From Aphelenchoides besseyi (Eukaryota; Nematoda; Chromadorea; Rhabditida; Aphelenchoididae), in NCBI GenBank assembly GCA_024699855.1, contig JAMPIQ010000001.1, positions 9,238,001-9,302,000 on the forward strand: a stretch of 64,000 bases of DNA, read 5' to 3'. How positions within the stretch are numbered: position 1 is the first letter of the stretch; every line of letters starts with the position of its first letter. The translations under genes and the position numbers were made by a program. Shown here one piece after another: positions 12,629-23,169 of the stretch. The notes under the pieces are model-generated. The model searched no databases and had not been told where the DNA came from. It worked only from the letters and a program-made list of their open reading frames with translations.

Positions 12629-13653
12629 TTCAGCCACTGAACGTTAATCCAATTAGAAAAGAAATGAGAGGAAGTCTGCGTGTTTGATCGACTGCACTTC
12701 GATAGCAAACTAAAGAGTTGGACTGATCGATCGCATGGTTGTTGTAAATTTTGACCTTTGCGGACGAACTCGTTCATCACACAAACGAGAAGTGACGTTT
12801 AGCAATAAGATTGACAGATAACAAGCGGACTGTTTGCTTTCTGTTTTGTCTGACGGTCATTAGAATTCGTGTCACGATCGATGACACAAAAAGTAATGAG
12901 GTTCATGAACGACAAAAAGATTAGCAGCGAGTGGTTTCGATCCACCGACCTCTGGGTTATGGGCCCAGCACGCTTCCACTGCGCCACGCTGCTCATGTCC
13001 CTTTGCTTCAAAGTTTGGATTCCATTTCTCTGGTTTTTGTTCATGTCTCTACAATTCCTCAAACTATTTGGAATTAAAACCGTTTGATCGGACGTTGAAC
13101 GCGGAACTAGACAATTTTCCGGTTATTATAAAAAGCGGAAGTTTGCTCACTATTTAGACCAAAGTCTACGTTACGATCTTCTATGTTTGTAATTGGTGCT
13201 GGTCTGTTGGACCACCAACAAAGTTAACGAACAGATGAGTTGCAACGTACAAAGAATTCGGTTGTTTGTCGCTGAATTCGAATTCCCAACTGGCAATTAT
13301 TAATGAAAGTTTAGACCACCGGGGTTGATTACTTGACCGAGATAGTGTTGTTCGACAATCCTCAGAAGAGTCGAGATTTCGGTTTTTCCCCAAGTGTCAT
13401 GGCCCTATAAATGCTGTTCTTTCGTCTCTGCTTATCACTTTCCTTTTCGGGCGGAGCGATCGAATTAAAACGACTTCTGGCCTATTTTCTAAATTAGACC
13501 TAAATCGCAACAATCTCAACGGTTGGATAGCGTGCGAACAACTCCATCTATTGACTACGATTGGAACAACACGCAATAGTCGACCTCTGGCTTCGTATAT
13601 AAGTATCGCAGTGAATGTTGCGATTTTGAACAGTGCTCGAAGAGAAAACTGAA
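12629..13653. other. Intergenic region containing one tRNA gene
   Basis: Between the DDAH-like gene and the Srt receptor I see only the initiator tRNA at 12922-12993. Short frames overlap the tRNA or the receptor promoter and have no family resemblance. Confidence 0.5.
12922..12993 (-). tRNA. Initiator tRNA-Met (CAU)
   Basis: A 72-base cloverleaf: acceptor stem AGCAGCG pairing with CGCTGCT, discriminator A, D arm GCGCAGTGGAAGCGT, anticodon arm CTGGGCCCATAACCCAG with CAU, and T arm with GGTGGATCGAAACCACT. The GGG/CCC pairs flanking the anticodon loop and A54-type T loop (ATCGAAA instead of TTCGAAA) are hallmarks of eukaryotic initiator rather than elongator tRNA-Met. It is identical to the copy at 15189-15260, in opposite orientation. 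Confidence 0.95.
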
Positions 13654-14920
13654 ATGGACGTGATTTTTCGTCAAAGTGATAAATTTCAATCGTGGTATAA
13701 TTGTTCCTTCTATTCCGTCGACCAAATACCATTGGAGAAGCGTCAACATATCGGTTACGGTATTGGAATCATTCTCATGGGTTTTTTCTTTGAGGTCAGT
13801 CAATGAAATGATAGACAATCGAACTGCAAAATGTTGTTTAGAGTCTCTATGCACCGTGTGTTTACGCTCTTTTGCATAAAGAGCTCTTCAAGAACTTCTG
13901 TTACAAACTCATCTTAATCATGGCCGTATTCGAAATGTGCTTGCTGCCGTTGACGTGTATCATTCCCGGCTATTTTTCAATCAACGGTTACATGTACTGT
14001 TCATCTCCGAAATTGCAGTTGTTTTCCGGAATTGCGGTTTTCTGTAAGACAGGAAAGTGAACACGATTATTCGGATGCTTTCAGCTCTCTGGATTGCCTA
14101 CAGTGTCACGTGCTTTATTTTATCGCTTAATCGTTGTTTAGCCCAAAGCAACTCACTTGGTCAGATTTTCGAGGGTCGAAACGCCGAACGATTTTGGTTG
14201 AGTCTCCCGTTCGTCGTGTTGATTTTAGTCGCCATTTTTTGTCAACCATCATTCTTTTCCAGCGTTCACGGCGCGTACTTCTTTAATCCACACGCCGGTT
14301 ATTTCGAAGACACTCAAAACAAGGTTATTTGTATTCGCATCCACTTACACATAATTTGGTTTCAGTATCCAACGGCAATGCATTTGATCAACAATCTTGG
14401 ATTTGCAATCGTCATGCCAAGCATGTATTTGATTTACTTCATTAGCAATATCTATTGGTCTAAACAAGTCATGCGTAAACTATCTGCTCGTGAATTGAGT
14501 GTAAGTCCAACAATCAAAGGATGTCGTAAACATTATAATTGTGACTTTCAGCTCTTCATCCAAGTACTTGTAATTAACGGTAAGTGGTGTTCGATTCTTT
14601 CATTCTTTGCAATTAGTTGTTTTAGGCGTTTTGGCAATGACCTCAACTTTGTATGTAATGAGCCAATACATCCATGTTCCCGAAGAACTTACCTACACAT
14701 CGCATCTTATTTGGGCGTTGACTGAAGGCAATTCAAATGACAAAATATTTCAAAACAACGAGTATGTTTAGGTGTGGCACCGATTGTTTGGTTGACAATG
14801 AACGTGAGTATTCGTCGTATTGTCTTCCGGCAACCAGCAACGAGTGTAATTGCAATGAGTGCCAATCAACGAACTAATCAATCTGCTGAAGCAATAGATT
14901 CGGCCAACGGAAAATCTTGA
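13654..14920 (+). CDS. Srt-class nematode chemoreceptor (7TM)
   Basis: Seven exons give about 330 residues, normal for the nematode Srt (serpentine receptor class T) family of G-protein-coupled chemoreceptors. The extracellular N-terminus has the family WYNCS pattern, then GYGIGIILMGFFFE (helix 1), SLYAPCVYALL after the first intron, a GYFSINGYMYC loop, SLNRC after helix 3, and the last helix GVAPIVWLTMNVSIRR. The final intron (14728-14771) needs a GC donor (GAAG/gcaatt) with a normal TTTAG acceptor; without it the reading frame and last helix are lost. All other introns are GT-AG and 41-53 bases. The gene sits between two divergently oriented initiator tRNA genes. Confidence 0.85.
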
Positions 14921-15188
14921 TGACATAAGGTTCTTTATTCTCGTATTCAATCTATATCCAAATTCATTGTCTTTTTAATTACTTCAGAAAGCACAGCAAC
15001 AATCGTTTACCAATCTTTTCATTCATTGATAATCGATCTCGAATAAAAGCCTTCTACAGTACTCTCTTACACCTCATTACATGAAACGCATAGGAACTTT
15101 TCTACCGAACCACCAACACACGACCAGCAAAAGAAAGTGAGCAGCAGCCGCTGAAGTTACTCGCGAATCCAACGCGCCGAAGAGCGTG

Positions 15189-15260
15189 AGCAGCGTGGCG
15201 CAGTGGAAGCGTGCTGGGCCCATAACCCAGAGGTCGGTGGATCGAAACCACTCGCTGCTA
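15189..15260 (+). tRNA. Initiator tRNA-Met (CAU), second copy
   Basis: Same 72-base sequence as the minus-strand copy at 12922-12993. The first bases after both genes are also alike (TAATCTTTT-GTCG), as expected for a recent duplication or for gene conversion. The two copies point away from each other and enclose the Srt receptor gene. Confidence 0.95.
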
Positions 15261-18200
15261 ATCTTTTCGTCGTGTCAGAAACTTTTTTCAAATGCAATTT
15301 TAGCTCGTTTATTATAATACAACGAATGAAAGTTGCAACAGCTGTTTACGGAACAACGTTCCCATTGTCCTTTTGCAAAGTTTTCTATTCAACAACCTTT
15401 GAGCCAAACTTATTTTTGCCGTCGGAATTCCAATGGTTTTTTATTGTTTCCGGACGGCGTCTCGCGGACATCCTCTGTTGGTGGACGAAGAGCTGACGGT
15501 GAGCTTGGAATGAAATGCGGGAGACGCATTTTTAGTCGAAGCGAATAGAATTTTCGTAAAAAACCCGAGTTGTTTTCAGAGTTCGTCCATTTTATGCGAT
15601 AAAACAAAAGTTAATGGTCAGATTATGTGGACCGAAACTCTCCAGAAGGCTTCGTTTGAACGGTTTTCTTTTGTTCCGCTATACTGTGGCTGTTTATTTA
15701 GTGTTTCATTACGTTTCCAAACTTGTTGCACGAGTACGTTTTGCACGTTTACAAACCGGTTTTGTAGTCAACACTTTCGAGAATCGAAAATCGTACAAAT
15801 TTCCGGAATCTGTTGCTGTTTTTGGCGGAAAAAACCAATACGCCTCTTTGGTTCGAACCTTCCTATCAATCGGACACTCGCGAATTTACTGCCCGTTCCC
15901 GTTAAAACACTTTCAACTAATGGCATTCGGACTCATGAATTGAAAAACGATAATCCTCGCTTCCCGTTTGCTCCCCAACTGCAAAAGGTCGTTCGTACTT
16001 TGTTGCACTTGAAATTGGAAGTGTTGGCGAGGCTAATAAGATTGCAGAACGAAGCCAATGAAGTTTGTAGAAAACGGAAAGTTTTTGTGTTTACAACCGA
16101 CTGATCTTTCAAAACATCTCGAGTTCACTTCCGCAACTCCAGATTCCGAATTCTTTCGTTTACTGTACCGATAAGGAAACCGAATGCATTTCCGGTTACT
16201 TAACACGCAACCTTGTTGTTAGATTCGGCTTTATTGGCCGTCTTAATGTGCGTGTCATAATAACGCTATTCATTACCATTGAATGGGGCAGACGAGTAAA
16301 AAGAAATTTGTTTTTATTGGAAAATCTTCTTCCGGGATTTGCGCATCAATTAACTTCGCTTTCCAAGATTTTGGGGGCGTAACGTGAGTCATTTTAAGGA
16401 AGTTTGTATCACTAGAAAGACGGACATCAGCTACGATTCTATTTTGAGCATGTTCTTGAGGACAACTGAGTTCTTTTTTGTTGGACTGGAAAACGTGAAA
16501 GTAATTGCTGCGTATTCGGATGGAGGGTAAAATAGAGGTGCCAAATTCGATTTGTCAAATTCGTAGAAGCCGCGTGTTGAAGCGCCAAGTCTATGGGCTG
16601 AGCAATTGAATTTTATTGGAAATTTTACGTCTTGCTCGTCCGAAAAAGTCCAATGACTTCGAAGCACAAGTCCCGATCGTACGATCATTGTTTTCTGCAA
16701 AAACCTAAACGTTTTGCTATTCATTTTGGGTATTGAACTAATTACGTAAACTCAATTGTCCTTCAAACCGCTAATGTGTTTGCAGTCTCGTGGGGAAACT
16801 GAAGACCTTAATCAATGAACTTCTACAACTTATTTTAATCTTATTGTTCACAGCTGTTTAGTGGACTGAAGACTAATTTGCGGGGCTTCAAATAACTGCG
16901 TCAATGAGATCACCTGGTCGAATGTCGGGAAATTGTATTAAGAAACTAAAGACCGCAGTCCACAGGTCATTTCATTCGGTGGAGTTTCGGTTGCAACTCG
17001 TACAAACAAACTTCAGTTTTGTATTTGGATACCGTATTCCAACGCTCTTTGTTTTCATCCACGCGTCTCTGCTTATGTTTCGAAGCTCGTGGAATGATGC
17101 GAGGTGATTTGATTATAAAGCTCTTGGGTTCGTTTGTTCAACGACAAACCGAAAGCGCTGACTTCCCGGTTTTTGAGTGAAATGAACGTGGATTCGTGAA
17201 GCACGAGGTTGCCACCAACTTTCTTTTAGAAGTAATTGCTACAGCGCGCAAGATTTCTACTCAACGGAAACGACGTTGAAATCGTGTCGCTGATGAAATT
17301 CCGAGAACGCGGTTTATTTTGGAAGTTTCGTGGATTCGTTTCATTTTCCCACGTCTCTTAAAACACTCAACGGACTTTTTGTTCAGCGAACTAATGAAAA
17401 GGACCAACGCAAAGCATTGAGTTAGGTCCAACAATATCGCTGCCGGAATTTTACACACCAATGAGTTGAAGAATTCACGTTATCTCCGAAAAAATGACTT
17501 CACGTTATTTCGAGTGGCAATCGTGAATAAATTTGTTAGTCCGATAACAACAGTCAACTTTGTGAGTCCATTTCATTGAGTTCCCGGAACCGTTTGTGAA
17601 TCGCTGAAAAATGGACGCTGCAAAGTGGTCGATGTTTGATGTTTTCCTCGCGACTTCCGGTCCAAATCGTATTGCCTTTATCGCTCACGTGTACGGAAGT
17701 CGGAGGTCTTCGATTTCACGGACATGGTGAGTTCGAATTTCGTTCGACTGTCACGAATAGCTACACCATTTTGGCGATTTAAAAACATTGAAGTCTCAAC
17801 TGTCTATCCACGAATGTTTCTATATTCTAAGCACAAACTGAACGTGACATTTCGACTCTAAGCTGTTTCTGAAAATTGCTCTTCCGACATGTGAACTCGA
17901 AACAGATGCCAATTTCCAGCTAATTAGTTTTTGGTGACGTCCGAGTCAGGTTAAATTCGCAGAGTACTTTTCGGTGGAGAATACTTCGATGCTCGAAATA
18001 ACTTCTATGTACCATTATCATGTCAATTCAGTCGACCGTAATGTCAATGGTCTTTGAATGGCGGAAATCGGCAATCTTCTTTTACGACGGGAATCACGAT
18101 TTTCTGACCAATTTCCACATCGTTTGTTCGACCGAGTCCCACGGGACTGCCGCTTCGCATTGTGCTTTTGAGTTCACGTCTGAGAAGACGTAGAATCGTT

Positions 18201-18316
18201 TGACATCTAAGACTTGAATCCACTTTTCATTTCTTATTGTTTTTTCACGTTTCGCTTTTTGCTAACCGATCTACGTGTTTATACCAACAATTGCATTTTT
18301 ATTCTGTTGCAGCAGA
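15261..18316. other. Long region without a recognised gene
   Basis: Two overlapping plus-strand frames (15614-15943 and 15625-16104) are the longest; both are unrecognised, and they cannot both be coding. A minus frame at 16431-16724 also has no resemblance to a known family. No RNA gene or repeat array was noticed. Regulatory or 5' untranslated sequence for the gene at 18317 may be included. Confidence 0.4.
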
Positions 18317-18734
18317 ATGATGAGCGGTAAACAAAATGCATCGACAAGCTTCGCGCCGTTGAAGACCGAGAGTATTTACTGTCGAAGTGGCAAACGATTC
18401 AGACGCCGTGAACTTTCTTCGCTGGATACCAACAAACTGCACGATCTGTTGGAGGAGCTGATGGCTCGAGTAGACGGTAAACAGCTGAGAGTATTCGATT
18501 GACGAGCTTTTGTCTTAGTTGCAAGCAACGATCTGGTTGGATTGTTGATTAAACGCGACGAAAAACTCATGGAGAACGATGCTTTGCGAATGGAGGTCGA
18601 CGATCTTCTTACGTGCGTTATTCCTGCTTAGATTGCTTTGATTATTTACTTTCAGTTTCACTCCAACTGCCAAACTCGACATTCCACCACCAGCGCTTCA
18701 AATTGCGCCAAAATCAAAGCAACGATGCAAATAA
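18317..18734 (+). CDS. SCHIP1-like small coiled-coil protein
   Basis: Three exons (introns of 42-43 bases) encode about 110 residues. The middle is a leucine-heptad region: SSLDTNKLHDLLEELMARV, then ASNDLVGLLIKRDEKLMEND and LRMEVDDLL. The spacing 'LV-LL--RDE--ME-DA--ME--DL' resembles the conserved C-terminal coil of schwannomin-interacting protein 1, which binds the NF2/merlin product in vertebrates. The proposed end reads KSKQRCK then stop. A further open exon at 18893-19017 (beginning IEDLNRLLDEIHENEKD) looks like a continuation of the same coil but does not join in frame with the exons as I read them, so an alternative 3' end is possible. Confidence 0.5.
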
Positions 18735-19037
18735 ACAAAACGACTGCGACCACAAATCCAATTCACTTATCGTACACACTTCCAATTTCTGTTGCATTTA
18801 AACGAAGTTACCTGTCAGATAACCAAATGCATTTACTCGCTGTATTTACATAAGCCTTCTTAAATGGAATGTAAATCAATTAAAAGCAACTAGATCGAGG
18901 ACTTAAATCGACTGTTGGATGAGATCCATGAGAACGAGAAAGATGTTGAAAGTTGTGTTTGTTGTCGACGTTGTTTTTTGCTTCAAATTAAAACTTTGTA
19001 TCGGCAAGATTTCTAAAGAGAAGATCAGCGAATGAGC

Positions 19038-19247
19038 TCAACCATAGTTATACAAACCTTTTTCTTGTTGTCGTTTTTGACAGACTTTTGCTGCAACGAT
19101 CATGGCCAAACATAGAATCAGTTGACGAGCACAATCGGTGGTGTTCAGCGATCTAAGCAGCTGACTAACGTTGTCGAAGTCCAAAAATAGCACTTTGAGT
19201 AGTTTATCTTGTTGATCAGCAGATAAAATCGCTAAACTTCCAATCAT
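19038..19247 (-). CDS. Small hypothetical protein, 69 residues
   Basis: A complete ATG-to-stop frame. The product is leucine-rich and helical, with cysteines (LSADQQDKLLKVLFLDF, then CARQLILCLAMIVAAKVCQ) and a charged tail. One helix is hydrophobic enough to be membrane-associated. I recognise no family. It lies tail-to-tail with the SCHIP1-like gene. It may be only one exon of a larger gene. Confidence 0.4.
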   Translation of the reverse strand: MIGSLAILSADQQDKLLKVLFLDFDNVSQLLRSLNTTDCARQLILCLAMIVAAKVCQKRQQEKGLYNYG

Positions 19248-19951
19248 CTTCAGTTCTTAGAAGTGGCAAAGAACGGCCGAATTCCCGAGTTTATATCAAT
19301 CAGCGAAAGAACGGTGACAGTCTCCGCCTTTCTGTCCGTACGGTAAAGCGATTAATCTTCTGAACATGAACGGCAATTGAAAACGCTGAACTTTAATGGG
19401 TAGAATTGTTGTTAGTGAATGCGTTCAACCTGTGAACATTTTTGTTTTCTTCAGCCAATTCACAAGCCTAATTGATCGAACACTAAGTCTGTGCTTTAAT
19501 CCCATCAGATAGAATAATGAGTCGATGAGTGCGACTAGTTGACGTCAATGACGAACGATCAGTGTCCGTGGGTTTTTTAAAGGAACAAAACCTCTCTACC
19601 GTCCTCAACGAATGCTACTGTCAATTAAGCGCCGCGTGTTCTTTCGACTCGTAATCCAATTAAACGCCCACCGACATCACAGTTTACCGTCTGAACTAAC
19701 TTTCGAGTCGTGAATTTCACTTTTGAACTTTTTTCTAATGAACTTTTATTGAAAGTTGCCAATCAGTAAGCAGAGATTTCGTTTTCAGACTGACTTGTAA
19801 TCCAATATATTATTTCTAATCAACTTCCTTCACTTCTCTGTTCTTTCGTTTATCATAGAAGATCGTTTAGAAGGGTATTCAACGTCAACTATTGTCATCT
19901 GTAAATCTGAGAATATAGTCAGCAAATTCAATTTGTAGATTACGAGAAAGA
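19248..19951. other. Intergenic region upstream of acyl-CoA oxidase
   Basis: No coding sequence is recognisable. It presumably contains divergent promoters for the small minus-strand gene and for acyl-CoA oxidase. A TTTGTAG lies about 14 bases before the oxidase ATG and could be a spliced-leader acceptor. Confidence 0.4.
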
Positions 19952-22531
19952 ATGCAAAATCGATACATTAAACCGAACGACAATCCAGATCTTGCGGTGG
20001 AACGTCAATACTGTCGTTTTGGTAAACGACCATCACATTACAATCAATTGACCGAACATTTCAGACACAGACGATTTGACCGCTCAGATCTACGGTGGAG
20101 CTCAAACCGTTAAGAATCGTAAACGAATTCAGAAGTTCGTGGAGTCAAAGCCGGAACTTCGTACAACTGATCACGATTTCTCGAACATGACCGCATTGGA
20201 GACGATCAAGCAAACGTATAAAAACGCGGTAGCAGCGGAAAAATACGTTGATGAAGTCATTGATCGAAATGATTTTGATCAAATTGGAATGTATCGAATT
20301 TTGCTCGATGGAGATGAAGGACATCCTTTCTTGATTACTCACTTTCTTGTGTTGCCAATGTTCGAAACGAACGCGGACGACGAGCAACGACGTTTGTTCT
20401 TGGAACCAGTGAAGAAACATGTTTGGCCAACAGCTTATTGCCAAACGGAGCTCGGACATGGAACGAATGTTGGACACCTGGAGACAACAGCGACATATGA
20501 TCCCAAAACTCAAGAGTTTGTTTTGAACTCACCAACTAGAACCTCGTTGAAATGGTGGCCTGGCAATGTTTCCGTCTCTGCACAAGTTGCTGTTGTGATG
20601 GCTCAACTGTGGACGTTGGGCGAATGTCATGGAATGCATCCGTTTTTTGTTTTTATCCGCGATCCAAATACTCACGAGCCATTACCAGGTAGTGAATGAG
20701 GAAGTTTATTTTATCCACAAGTTTCAGGTGTAATCATTGGAGACTGCGGTCCAAATTTTGGCCTTCCCGGTAAGCTTCAAAAGTAAAATGATTTTCAGTT
20801 TCTTTTAGGAAACGACATCGGTTACTTGGGTTTCGAAAACTACCGTGTTCCACGCAACAGTTTGTTGATGCGACACTACAAAGTCAGTTTCCAATTTGCT
20901 TCTTTTAACTGTTTTTGTTTTATGTGCATCCTGATGGAAAATATCAGGAACCTTTGCATCCGAAACTCGGTTATACCGGAATGATGTTCGCAAGAAGTCG
21001 AATGATTCACGATACAGGCAAATTACACTTACCGATTATTTAAGTCTCAGTTTAGGTGTTGATTTGGGAGCTGCAGCGACAATTGCAATTCGCTACTCGT
21101 GTATTCGACGACAAGGAGAAATAACTCCCGGGTAGGTTCTGAACTCAATGCAAATAACAGAACTTTAGAGGCGGAGAAGTGAAGATTCTCGATTACACAA
21201 CTCAACAATATCGTGTGCTGCCACAATTAGCCCGAGCATTCAACTTTTGTTTGGTTGGATTGAAGACTCGGCGGTTGTATTTCAAAGTCATGGACGATGT
21301 TCGAAATGGAGATGTAAGCAATTGGATTTGCAATAGAAAGTAAAGCGTTCAAATTGTAGATCTCCTCGATGGACGATTTGCACGCAATCACTTCGGGTCT
21401 TAAAGCTGTGGTCTCGTATCAAGGAAGCACCGGAGCTGAACAATGTCGATTAGCGTGTGGTGGCTTAGGATATTCGTTGGCCTCGAGAATTCCTCAGTTG
21501 TACACGAGAATAGTTGCAGGTTGGTTAAACGGCTATTGAGTTCTGTTAATCGTTGAACAACTTATGCAAAGATTTACTTTTATTGTGTTTGTTAATCTGA
21601 TTTCAATTGTTGTTTTTATGTTGCACTTATGAGGGCGAAAACATGGTCATGTTACTGCAATTGGCAAGGTAAGTGGATTATCATATGGAAATTGATTTTT
21701 GTTTAGATACCTGGTAAAAAGAGCGAAAGAAATACGAGCGGGTGTAAGACCGTCAAATGTTTCGGATATCGCCGCGTATTTGTTCGAAACCCCATCATCT
21801 TATTCGCAATTTACTGGCAAAAGTGGACGTTCGAACCAATGGCGTCAATTACAAGCGACTTTTGAGCACATTGCCCGTCGACTAACATTGAAAGCTTTTG
21901 ATCGTTTGGAGCACTTTAAAGCAGCTGGTGATCATCACAAACAGGCATGGAATAACGCTGGAATTGATTTAATGAAGGTAGTGACTACCAATATCAATTT
22001 GTTAGTGAAAACACTTAGGCAGCAAAAGCACACACTCGCACTTTTCTTACTCGCACGTTTCTCGAAGCCACATTCAACGAACCAAAACCGGAAGTTGAGG
22101 AGGCGATGGTTGGAAAGTTGTTAAGATCTTTAAGCAGAAAATTGCATTTAGGGTGATTTGTTACACGTATTAATGCACTACGAACTACAAGATTGTCGAG
22201 CCGATGCAATGGAGGTGCTCGTGTAAATGGTGACCTAATTGTGCGTAAATTTAAGGACCGCTTCATGACTTCACTTCAAATTCGACATTCAGCGAGCGAG
22301 TTGAAACGGGCGTTGGAGATGTTGCGAAAGAATGCGGTGAACATTTCCGACTCTTTCGATTTGCCTGATCGCTACTTGTGTTCCGTATTAGGAAGAAGAG
22401 ATGGTCACGTCTACGAGAATCTTTACGAATGGGCAAAGAAATCGCCGTTGAACAAAACGGAAGTGTTGCCGTTTCATCATCAGATCTTAGGCAAAATGAT
22501 GGAGGAGGCGAAAGAAATGAGCAAAATGTAA
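19952..22531 (+). CDS. Peroxisomal acyl-CoA oxidase
   Basis: A flavoprotein that oxidises acyl-CoA to trans-2-enoyl-CoA with release of H2O2, the first step of peroxisomal beta-oxidation (in nematodes also used to shorten ascaroside pheromones). Family blocks run in order: TAYCQTELGHGTNVGHLETT, SPTRTSLKWWPG, GDCGPNFG, NYRVPRNSLLMRHYK, VHPDGKYQEPLHPKLGYTGM, YTTQQYRVLPQLA, AITSGLKA, CRLACGGLGYS, CTYEGENMVMLLQLARYL (catalytic Glu in TYEGEN) and YENLYEWAKKSPLNKTEV. The end, MSKM, fits the PTS1 pattern S-K-(L/M). Two introns (20883-20923 and 21520-21619) appear to end in AT instead of AG, and one (21018-21055) starts with GC; normal sites would delete or shift conserved residues. If these are real mutations the gene may be impaired. 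The alternatives are sequence error or unusual splicing. Confidence 0.9.
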
Positions 22532-23169
22532 AGTTTCGATTATGTTTGCTTTTGTAGGTTACTGTGTTTTTGTTAGTTCGAACGTTGTAATCAAGTTCTG
22601 TCACAAGTAAACTTTCTGATTAGTTATTATTAAATTTGAAAAGCGTAAATTAATGTCCCAATCATTCATTTCAAGTGTTCACAGTTAAACAATTTTTTTA
22701 ATCTAAAAGTTCAAAAATACATTTAAAGTTGGTCAGCAAATGATCGCAATGAACTGTTCAATCACCACCACCTACGATCCTATTAGTTACTCATTTGCCC
22801 TGCACTAGCACACTAAAAGTCGGGGTCGTAAAAGAGTAGGGTTAGGAGTTGAACTGGGCGTAGAATTCAAGTGCACCCAAATCTAATTAGATCACGTGAT
22901 GTCGCGTAGTCTATTTTTAGACAAGTCAGAAGCCATGCGCAAGTTAATTTGACCTTGAAAACATCCTTTCGATTGCTTCTTACGCGAGAGTTGTTGAAGC
23001 GATTGAGAATGGTCGATTGATCATCTACTTACCGTTTTCTTCTGTTCAATTTGTTGTACTCACCATCTCAATGATTGTCTGCAACGTTCATTCGATGCAG
23101 TTGAAGAGCGTAGCATCGACCTCTGCGATTTAACCTCTGACTTCTTTCAGTTTATCCTTTCATTGGAAA
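22532..23169. other. Intergenic region between oxidase and dehydrogenase
   Basis: About 640 bases, AT-rich at its start, with no recognisable gene. A CTTTCAG shortly before the next gene's ATG could be an intron or leader-splice acceptor. Confidence 0.4.

Noticed and set aside
15614..16104. Two overlapping long frames on the plus strand
   Set aside because: They use different frames of the same DNA, neither has family resemblance or nearby splice signals, and stop-free runs of this size occur by chance.
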